Source of the DNA: Nitrospirota bacterium
GTDB taxonomy: Bacteria; Nitrospirota; Thermodesulfovibrionia; UBA6902; BMS3Bbin08
DNA: 28,855 bases
Direction: 5' to 3'
Assembly (NCBI GenBank): GCA_030637135.1
Contig: DAOVVO010000004.1
Coordinates: forward strand, 1-28,855
Under the pieces are notes generated by a model. The model saw only the letters and a list, made by a program, of their open reading frames with translations, made no database searches and had not been told where the DNA came from. Positions 22,577-28,855 of the stretch are shown here, piece after piece. How positions within the stretch are numbered: the stretch's first letter is position 1; each line of letters opens with the position of its first letter. Both the position numbers and the translations under genes were made by a program.

Positions 22577-23248
22577 TTGGGAAAAACAATAGAGCCTTTT
22601 GAGTTTAAAGACTGTGCAAACATTTTTAAATCTACAGGCAAAAAAGCAAAAAACCTCCACGAATTAAGGCAGTTAATCTCCGAGATAAGCGAAGATTCTG
22701 TATTCCATCATACGTATCAATATTTTCTAAAAGGGCATATGCTCGAGTACACGAATGACTTCGCTCACTGGGCAGGTGAAGCCCTTGAAGAGAGAGCCCT
22801 GGCAGAACAACTTTCGAGTATTGACCCTTATATATTCAATTCAATCAATGATGTAAGAAAAGAATTAATACGGGTAATTGATGATTATCTGAACAACTTT
22901 CCCGAACCGCGTGGTGTCTTAAAAGGAAACGAATTTTATTCGAATGAAACTATCAGCCTGGTATTCCGTGTGGGAGTCAAGGTTAAAAACCTTGCGGAGT
23001 TTCTTGTAGCGTTAGAGTATATAGACGCTGGGTGCATATACTATCATTTTTATGAATCAAGGATACGTCTCGGTGAGTGGGTAGACGATTTTTCAATGTG
23101 GATTGAGCATACACTCGGTAAAAAAGAACTTGCTGAAAAAATAAAGATGATAGATCCATTTATGCTTAGTATAGAAAAAATAAGAGAGCATATAACAGAA
23201 ATAGTCGAAGAACACGTCAGAGCAGAAATGGAGGGAATTGAAGCTTGA
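22577..23248 (+). CDS. DUF5752 family protein
   Basis: A 223-residue, mostly helical soluble protein matching DUF5752, a family of unknown function regularly found next to trehalose-synthesis glycosyltransferases. It is an internal duplication: residues about 40-105 and 145-215 align (VFHHTYQYFLKG / IYYHFYESRIRL, then DFAHWAGEALEE / DFSMWIEHTLGK, then IDPYIFNSINDVRKE / IDPFMLSIEKIREH). The pair of aligned His/Tyr/Phe/Trp positions (HHTY, YYHFY) might form a ligand pocket. It starts at TTG 22577 (AGGGAAG upstream) and is coupled by TTGA to TreT, so equal amounts of both are probably made. A role as TreT partner or regulator is inference. Confidence 0.75.
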   Translation: MGKTIEPFEFKDCANIFKSTGKKAKNLHELRQLISEISEDSVFHHTYQYFLKGHMLEYTNDFAHWAGEALEERALAEQLSSIDPYIFNSINDVRKELIRVIDDYLNNFPEPRGVLKGNEFYSNETISLVFRVGVKVKNLAEFLVALEYIDAGCIYYHFYESRIRLGEWVDDFSMWIEHTLGKKELAEKIKMIDPFMLSIEKIREHITEIVEEHVRAEMEGIEA

Positions 23249-24474
23249 TTAATCAATATTCAGGCATTGCCCCAAGGGGTGATTTACTCCTTATCCAGAA
23301 ACTCTGTGAACAACTGCGCGGAAAATCGTTTCTCCATGTAAATTCAACACGTGAAGGAGGTGGCGTAGCCGAAATACTGCAGCGAATGATACCCCTGCTC
23401 AAACAATTTGGAATCGATGCACAATGGAACGTAATGGAAGGTGATTCAAGGTTTTTTGATATTACTAAAAAAATACACAATGCCCTGCAAGGCAGGCGTG
23501 AAAATATAACTGAGCACATGTGGGACTACTATTACGAAGTCAACAGTAACAACGCACGTACTATGAATCTCCAGGCACATGCTGTGTTTATACACGATCC
23601 CCAACCTGCTCCTTTTATAGAATTCAGGGAACAGCGGGCAAAGTCAAAAAAAAATATATGGATATGGAGATGTCATATCGATATAGCAAACCCAATAGCA
23701 AAGGTTTGGATGAATATCAAAAAATATATCGAACGTTACAATGCTGCTATAATTTCGGTCGCGAAATTTTCCAAGGCACTGCCAATAGACGAGTATATAA
23801 TAACCCCTTCAATAGACCCCCTCAGTGAAAAAAATAGAGATGTAACAAATAAGGAAATAAACGAGGTTGTTGAAAAATTCAATATACCCCGTGACAAACC
23901 TATCATATTGCAGGTTTCAAGGTTCGATAAGTTCAAAGACCCGATAGGTGTCATCAATACATACCAAATCGTAAAGAAATATAATGACTGCAGACTTATA
24001 CTCGCAGGCAGTCTGGCCGCAGACGACCCCGAGGGCAAAATTATACTTGAAGAGGTATTGAATTATGCAGGCAATGACCCAGACGTTCATATCCTCTTAT
24101 TACCTCCCGACAGCCATCGAGAGATAAATGTTTTGCAGAGAATAGCAGATGTTATCCTGCAGAAATCGCTCAGGGAAGGTTTTGGTCTTACTGTTTCAGA
24201 GGCTATGTGGAAAGAAAAACCAGTGATCGGTGGAGCAGTCGGGGGGATTCCTTTGCAGATTGTGCATGGAGTTACGGGCTTTATTGTTTATTCGATTGAA
24301 GGCGCGGCATTTAGAATACGGCAGTTCCTCAACAATCCCGACATGATTAAACGCATGGGGCAACATGGTAAAGAATATGTTAGAAATAATTTCCTCATTA
24401 CCAGACAGATTAGAGATTATCTCTCAGTTTGGTATATTATAGAAAACAAAGGTAAAAGTGTTATGGAACTATGA
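23245..24474 (+). CDS. treT: Trehalose synthase TreT-like GT4 glycosyltransferase
   Basis: A 409-residue retaining GT-B enzyme of family GT4. TreT makes trehalose reversibly from NDP-glucose and glucose. Signatures: HVNSTREGGGVAEILQRM (31-48), FFDITKKIHNALQG, HDPQPAP, a donor site with QVSRFDKFKDPIGV and the EGFGLTVSEAMW motif (E-x7-E) in the C-terminal Rossmann half. The TreT-specific N-terminal block fits well, but specificity for glucose is not certain. TTG start 23245 follows GGAGGG nine bases upstream and overlaps the DUF5752 stop; its own stop overlaps otsAB (ATGA). This gives the cell a direct, phosphate-free trehalose route besides OtsA-OtsB. Confidence 0.85.
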   Translation: MINQYSGIAPRGDLLLIQKLCEQLRGKSFLHVNSTREGGGVAEILQRMIPLLKQFGIDAQWNVMEGDSRFFDITKKIHNALQGRRENITEHMWDYYYEVNSNNARTMNLQAHAVFIHDPQPAPFIEFREQRAKSKKNIWIWRCHIDIANPIAKVWMNIKKYIERYNAAIISVAKFSKALPIDEYIITPSIDPLSEKNRDVTNKEINEVVEKFNIPRDKPIILQVSRFDKFKDPIGVINTYQIVKKYNDCRLILAGSLAADDPEGKIILEEVLNYAGNDPDVHILLLPPDSHREINVLQRIADVILQKSLREGFGLTVSEAMWKEKPVIGGAVGGIPLQIVHGVTGFIVYSIEGAAFRIRQFLNNPDMIKRMGQHGKEYVRNNFLITRQIRDYLSVWYIIENKGKSVMEL

Positions 24475-26684
24475 GTCGTGAAAAATTAAAAATATTTATT
24501 GAGAAAAACCTCTCCGATAAGAACCTCGTTATAGTTTCAAACAGGGAACCATACATTCACAAAAAATTTGGAAATAATTTTAAAGTTGAAAAACCTGTAG
24601 GCGGTCTTAGCTCAGCTTTGGATGAAGTTTTAAAAGCGACAGGGGGGAAATGGGTTGCATGGGGAAGCGGCAGCGGTGATAGAGAAAACGTTGACGGAAA
24701 AAATTGTATATCTGTACCTCCCAGCAAACCATCATATATCCTGAAAAGGGTTTGGTTAACACCTGAAGAAATTAATAATTACTATCACGGCTATGCAAAC
24801 CAGGTGCTATGGCCCCTGTGTCATATAACATTGGACCGGGTATATTTTAAAAAAAAATATTGGGCTGATTATAAAAATGCAAATCGTATATTTGCACATG
24901 CCGTACTTTCAATAACAGACAGAAAATCACTGGTCTGGATTCATGATTACCATCTCTGCCTCGTTCCAAAAATTCTCAAAGAAAAGAAACCAGATCTGAC
25001 CGTTGCTCATTTTTGGCACATACCATGGCCTGATTATAGTGTTTTCAGAATATGTCCTCAGTTCAAGGAAATTCTTGAAGCTCTTTTGTGCAACGACCTT
25101 ATAGGTTTTCAAATTCCGTTATTTATTAATAATTTTCTCAGCTGTGTAAAAGAGACCCTTGAAGAGGCAGAAATAAATTATAATAACAACACCGTGTCCT
25201 ATAATGGTCATTTGACAGTTCTTAAATCATTTCCCATAAGTGTCGATTTTGATAGCTTTGATTCCCTTGCATCAGCGCCGAAAACTTCAAAAGCCCTCCA
25301 GACTCTCACAGAAAGGTATAACCTCAAAAATAAATATATAGGGATTGGCGTCGACAGGCTTGAATATACCAAAGGACTGATAAAACGTCTTCAGGCAATT
25401 GACCTCTTCTTTGAAAAATATCCGAAATTCATCGGCACATTCACTTTTATTCAGATTGCTGTACCTACAAGGATGAAAGAGCCATATGCTACCTATAAAC
25501 TGACAGTAGAGGTACTTATTAAAAAAATAAATAAAAAATATGCATTAGAAGACTGGAATCCCATTATATACAGGGATATAAAATCTGAGCACGAAGACCT
25601 CGTGGCATACTATAGAATGGCTGATGTTGGGATAATAAGTTCTATATATGATGGAATGAATCTGGTCGCAAAAGAATTTGTAGCTTCACAATGTGAGAAG
25701 AAAGGTGTACTCTTGCTGAGTGAATTCGCAGGCGCAGCTGAAGAACTTGAAGGAGCCATTCTTGTAAATCCATACGATATCGAGGAATTTTCAAATTGCA
25801 TAAAAACCGCTCTCGAACTGCCTGTTAAAGAAAAGGCCTGCAGAATAAATGCCCTCCGCAGGCAGGTGAAAGAAAATGATATCTACAGATGGATATTAGA
25901 TGTTCTCAGAGATATAACAGTCCCATTTTTAAAATGCTACTATGTATTTGATAACCTCGAAAAAATCCCCAGAAATAATATTTTCCTGTTTTTCGATTTT
26001 GACGGGACTTTAACCCCTATTGTTTCTTCACCAGACAAAGCACATCTGTCTGAATACACGCGGAATCTGATACTGCGATTAAATGAAAGGTATCCTGTAG
26101 CTATTATAAGCGGTCGAGCGCTTCATGATATAAAACAGCGGGTCAATTTGGAAAACATGATTTATGCTGGAAATCATGGTGCTGAAATCTGGGACGGTCA
26201 AAAATTAGTCGTAGGACAGCAGTTATCAGACAGTAAAAAGGTGCTGTCAAATATTATCGATGAACTCAAAAATGCTCTCTCATCTGTGAAAGGTACAATA
26301 ATCGAAGACAAAGGAATCACGGCGAGCATCCATTACAGAATGGTGGACAGTCGTGATATTTGCACGCTTTTCGACATCATCTGGACAACAGCACATAATT
26401 ACAAAGGCTTATTTAAAATAACTTCAGGGAAAAAGGTCTTTGAAATAAAACCCCACGGGACGTGGAATAAAGGGGATGCTGTTAAATGGATATGTGAACA
26501 CTATGGGAAAAACAGGGTTCCTGTTTATCTCGGAGACGATACTACCGACGAAGATGCATTTAATGCAATCAAGGGGAAAGGCACGGGTATCAGTATCGGC
26601 AGGAGTCTGAAAGCAGACTATTATCTCAAAACACAGGGGGAAGTTAAAAAGCTACTGCAATGGATAGAGAACTATCATCCGTAA
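24471..26684 (+). CDS. otsAB: Fused trehalose-6-phosphate synthase/phosphatase
   Basis: A 737-residue fusion. Residues about 15-485 are GT20 OtsA (VSNREPY, PVGGLSSAL, the HDYHL motif, HIPWPDYSVF, GVDRLEYTKGL, DGMNLVAKEF and LSEFAGAAEEL), which transfers glucose from an NDP-sugar to glucose-6-phosphate. Residues about 500-737 are the HAD-type OtsB phosphatase with FFDFDGTLTP (nucleophile Asp about 507), SGRALHDI, GNHGAE and LGDDTTDEDAF (metal site), which removes the phosphate to give trehalose. Both active sites are complete, so one chain makes trehalose. Coupled to TreT at the start and overlapping the next gene by 25 nt. Confidence 0.93.
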   Translation: MSREKLKIFIEKNLSDKNLVIVSNREPYIHKKFGNNFKVEKPVGGLSSALDEVLKATGGKWVAWGSGSGDRENVDGKNCISVPPSKPSYILKRVWLTPEEINNYYHGYANQVLWPLCHITLDRVYFKKKYWADYKNANRIFAHAVLSITDRKSLVWIHDYHLCLVPKILKEKKPDLTVAHFWHIPWPDYSVFRICPQFKEILEALLCNDLIGFQIPLFINNFLSCVKETLEEAEINYNNNTVSYNGHLTVLKSFPISVDFDSFDSLASAPKTSKALQTLTERYNLKNKYIGIGVDRLEYTKGLIKRLQAIDLFFEKYPKFIGTFTFIQIAVPTRMKEPYATYKLTVEVLIKKINKKYALEDWNPIIYRDIKSEHEDLVAYYRMADVGIISSIYDGMNLVAKEFVASQCEKKGVLLLSEFAGAAEELEGAILVNPYDIEEFSNCIKTALELPVKEKACRINALRRQVKENDIYRWILDVLRDITVPFLKCYYVFDNLEKIPRNNIFLFFDFDGTLTPIVSSPDKAHLSEYTRNLILRLNERYPVAIISGRALHDIKQRVNLENMIYAGNHGAEIWDGQKLVVGQQLSDSKKVLSNIIDELKNALSSVKGTIIEDKGITASIHYRMVDSRDICTLFDIIWTTAHNYKGLFKITSGKKVFEIKPHGTWNKGDAVKWICEHYGKNRVPVYLGDDTTDEDAFNAIKGKGTGISIGRSLKADYYLKTQGEVKKLLQWIENYHP

Positions 26685-27943
26685 GTGCCCCGGCTGAAGG
26701 GAATAACATAAAAGAAAAACTGGCTGAAATTCAAGAAGCAGATATAATAATCGGCATTCCGAGTTACAACAATGCAAAAACCATAGGTCATGTTGTAAGG
26801 GCTGTACAGGCTGGTCTTGCAAAGTATTTCCCTGATAAAAAAACTGTTCTCATTAATTCGGACGGCGGCTCAACAGACGGCACCATGGATGTTGTTCATA
26901 AAGCCACTATAGAGGACTTTGATTCTATTTTTATATCGCATCATAAAAAACCTTTTCTGAAACTAACCACACCGTATGACGGAATACCAGGCAAAGGCAG
27001 CGCATTCAGAACAATATTTGAAATTGCCAGGTCACTGAATGCCAAAGCATGTGCCGTTGTAGATTCTGATTTAAAAAGCATAACACCGGAATGGATTGAC
27101 CTGTTATTAAGACCGGTTATAGAAAAAGGTTATGATTATGTTACACCGTATTACCTCAGGCATAAATATGACGGGACCATAACGAACAGCATTATATATC
27201 CCATTACACGGGCACTCTACGGTAAAAGAATCAGGCAGCCAATAGGCGGAGACTTTGCATTTTCAGGAGAACTTGCTTCGTTTTTCCTGACCAAAGAAGT
27301 ATGGAATACGAATGTTGCAAAATATGGAATTGATATCTGGATGACAACCACTGCTGTTGCGAATAATTTTAAAACATGTCAGTCTTTCCTCGGTGCAAAA
27401 ATTCATGACCCCAAAGACCCGGGAGCTGACTTGAGCGCTATGCTGTTTCAGGTGGTCAGCTCAACGTTCGACCTTATGGAGACATACCACGATGTGTGGA
27501 AAACCATAAAGGGGTCCGCTCCTCTCACGACATTCGGTTTTACCTATGCAGTTGGACTGGAACCCATTATAGTGTATGTAGATAAGATGATTGACAGGTT
27601 CAAGCTCGGAGCAAAAGAGCTTTCCACAATTTGGGAATCATTTATGCCTGGAAATTTAAAAAGTTTTTTATGCGACGAATTAAGTGCCATACCGAATGAT
27701 AAATTTCATGTGCCCGACTCTGTATGGGTAGAAATTATATATGCCTTTGCCTCAGCTTATCACAAAAAAATTATTAACCGGGAGCATCTATTGAAATCAC
27801 TGACTCCGCTTTACATAGGACGCGTTGCCTCATTTGTCATTGAAACATATAACAGTAACGCCACAGAAGTAGAAAATAAAATAGAAAATTTATGTATTAT
27901 GTTTGAACATAAAAAGAATACTTTAATCGATACGTGGGATTAA
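26660..27943 (+). CDS. GT-A glycosyltransferase, GpgS/mannosylglycerate-synthase-like
   Basis: A 427-residue protein with a GT-A domain at about 28-265 and a helical C-terminal region (about 270-427) not typical of plain GT2. Motifs: IGIPSYNNAKTIGHV (nucleotide-binding loop), INSDGGSTDGT, the PGKGSAFRTI loop, metal D135-S-D137 (VVDSDLKS), RQPIGGDFAFS and YGIDIWMTT, which correspond in order to blocks in GpgS and in mannosylglycerate synthase. It probably transfers a hexose to a glycerate-like or glycosyl acceptor. It is distantly like the enzyme at 19398-20609, with the same loop-metal-GxE/GxD order, and overlaps otsAB by 25 nt. Exact product unknown; polymer or solute synthesis is possible. 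Confidence 0.75.
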   Translation: MDRELSSVSAPAEGNNIKEKLAEIQEADIIIGIPSYNNAKTIGHVVRAVQAGLAKYFPDKKTVLINSDGGSTDGTMDVVHKATIEDFDSIFISHHKKPFLKLTTPYDGIPGKGSAFRTIFEIARSLNAKACAVVDSDLKSITPEWIDLLLRPVIEKGYDYVTPYYLRHKYDGTITNSIIYPITRALYGKRIRQPIGGDFAFSGELASFFLTKEVWNTNVAKYGIDIWMTTTAVANNFKTCQSFLGAKIHDPKDPGADLSAMLFQVVSSTFDLMETYHDVWKTIKGSAPLTTFGFTYAVGLEPIIVYVDKMIDRFKLGAKELSTIWESFMPGNLKSFLCDELSAIPNDKFHVPDSVWVEIIYAFASAYHKKIINREHLLKSLTPLYIGRVASFVIETYNSNATEVENKIENLCIMFEHKKNTLIDTWD

Positions 27944-28013
27944 TTACCCGCGCCTGTAACAGAACGTCTTCTTGAATAAAAATGGTAATTAACAAACAAA
28001 CGAGGGGGAAACG

Positions 28014-28718
28014 ATGAATAACACAATACAAAAAATACTCATTGAACCCTTAAAAGAATTTTATACTAATATTATAGGGTTCTTGCCAAACCTCCTGACT
28101 TCACTGCTTGTTCTTGTTGTAGGTATCCTGATAGCAATTGTCTTTAAAAAAGTATTTGCGAAACTATCCATAGCAATAAACCTTGATAAGATTGCTGAAA
28201 AATTCGGTCTTGCCGACTTGCTCAAAAAAGGAGGGATAAGCGAGTCTGCGCCAAGTTTATTCTCCAGAATAATCGGCTGGCTCATAATTTTTACCTTTCT
28301 CATAATCTCCCTGAGAGCGCTCAACGTGCCTACGATTTTGCGAATGCTTGAGAATCTTTTTCTTTATCTGCCAAATATTTTTATTGCAACATTCATTCTT
28401 TTCATTGGATATCTCCTCAGCAATTTTCTTGGAAGAGCCTCATTAATAGCCTGTGTCAACGCAGGGCTTAAAATGTCGGGTATCATCGGAAAATTTGTAA
28501 AATTTACTGTATTCTTCCTCTCTGTAACAATGGCTCTTGAACAACTCGGGATTGGAGAAGAAACAGTATTAATTGCATTCGCCATAATATATGGCGGTGT
28601 TGTTCTTGCATTAGCCATTGCCTTTGGCATAGGCGGTAAAGATAGCGCAAAAGAATATATTGATAAAAGACTAAAAGGTGATGAAGAAGACGAAAAAGAT
28701 GAGTTTGAACACCTGTGA
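28014..28718 (+). CDS. MscS-related multi-pass membrane protein (TM-helix repeat)
   Basis: A 234-residue protein with about five transmembrane helices (about 22-46, 84-106, 116-140, 155-176, 182-205) and a highly acidic C-terminus (DEEDEKDE). It matches the 'conserved TM helix' (CmpX-like) proteins related to MscS mechanosensitive channels: a NIIGFLPNLL-type first helix, a GLADLLKKGG loop and a last Gly/Ala-rich helix (AIIYGGVVLALAIAFGIGGKDSA) with the small-residue pattern of an MscS pore helix. The cytosolic MscS beta domain is missing. It ends the solute block after 70 bp and has its own ribosome site (GAGGGGG), fitting a role in osmotic response, which is inference. Confidence 0.78.
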   Translation: MNNTIQKILIEPLKEFYTNIIGFLPNLLTSLLVLVVGILIAIVFKKVFAKLSIAINLDKIAEKFGLADLLKKGGISESAPSLFSRIIGWLIIFTFLIISLRALNVPTILRMLENLFLYLPNIFIATFILFIGYLLSNFLGRASLIACVNAGLKMSGIIGKFVKFTVFFLSVTMALEQLGIGEETVLIAFAIIYGGVVLALAIAFGIGGKDSAKEYIDKRLKGDEEDEKDEFEHL

Positions 28719-28726
28719 GTAAGAAA

Positions 28727-28764
28727 CGCAGATGATCACAGATAAAAAACAGATACTCGCAGAT
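28727..28764. repeat. Degenerate CGCAGAT tandem repeats
   Basis: Four CGCAGAT/CACAGAT/AACAGAT/CGCAGAT words at 28727, 28737, 28748 and 28758, about 10-11 nt apart, right after the last gene. A decayed short-repeat tract. No gene in 28719-28855. Confidence 0.4.
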
Positions 28765-28855
28765 ATAAAGAAGTTGAGAGTTCCTTAAATCTCCGTATAA
28801 TAAAAAAACTGGTTTTGGTATTAGAAGAGTCCGTTCTGTTTATCAGCATCGTCAA

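Noticed and set aside
22323..22589. Open frames on both strands (67 and 88 codons) across the hairpin array
   Set aside because: They are created by the palindromes themselves; the peptides read as repeat-derived and only the plus-strand frame has a plausible ribosome site. Kept as part of a finding, not as a gene.
27941..27991. Inverted pair TAATTACC / GGTAATTA around the spacer before the last gene
   Set aside because: Arms are 35 nt apart with no pairing between; likely chance in AT-rich DNA.
1..28855. tRNA, rRNA, CRISPR array or IS element
   Set aside because: No cloverleaf-like sequence with a T-loop, no rRNA motifs, no evenly spaced long repeats and no transposase were seen on either strand.

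Overview
The window looks like a chromosomal segment of an anaerobic, Gram-negative-type bacterium, most likely in Nitrospirota (Thermodesulfovibrionia-like) or a neighbouring deep group. This is inferred from gene content (a short MetE-like methyltransferase, paired DUF507 genes, a GYD-domain protein, RlpA/MltG/M23 envelope enzymes, TreT with DUF5752) and from the many short GC-rich palindromes between AT-richer genes. No rRNA, tRNA, CRISPR array, transposase or phage gene was seen.

Layout. 1-1051: an AT-rich orphan membrane-protein gene on the minus strand and non-coding DNA. 1052-2663 (+): a PHP-family phosphoesterase and a membrane-anchored TPR protein. 2671-4614 (-): ccdA, a mog/moaB-type gene and a MOSC protein, with ccdA-mog bracketed by two same-orientation copies of one repeat. 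4746-10317 (-): a tight run of a MetE-like methyltransferase, tmk, holB, ricT and metG with overlapping ends. 10532-11646 (+): DUF3467 and RlpA. 11794-13409 (+): rpsF-ssb-rpsR followed by two coupled DUF507 genes. 13410-15002: a sparse region with a 28-residue membrane ORF, a small lipoprotein and a GYD protein, several with good promoters. 15170-17653 (+): ruvX-mltG-ispG, all overlapping. 17849-19195 (-): glycerate kinase. 19398-28718 (+): a polysaccharide/compatible-solute block: GpgS-like glycosyltransferase, Lys-rich coiled-coil protein, M23 peptidase, a hairpin-rich spacer, DUF5752, TreT, fused OtsA-OtsB, a second GpgS/MgS-like glycosyltransferase and an MscS-related multi-pass membrane protein.

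How the genes work together. The minus-strand run links dTMP supply (Tmk), clamp loading (HolB), RNA-processing control (RicT) and methionine making and charging (MetE-like, MetG). The last third looks like an osmotic or desiccation-stress module: two independent routes to trehalose (TreT and OtsA-OtsB), two GT-A enzymes of the kind that put hexose on (phospho)glycerate, a divergent glycerate kinase and a channel-like membrane protein.

Most unusual points: (1) a palindromic repeat inserted in frame inside holB just before its zinc site, with a related copy in an intergenic region; (2) a family of CCCCG...CGGGG hairpins whose closing bases are shared while the interiors differ; (3) a 28-residue single-helix membrane ORF with a strong ribosome site; (4) the dense solute locus with the uncharacterised DUF5752 protein coupled to TreT; (5) metal-site substitutions in the M23 peptidase (second His of HxH is Asp) and in the MetE-like enzyme (Glu is Asp).
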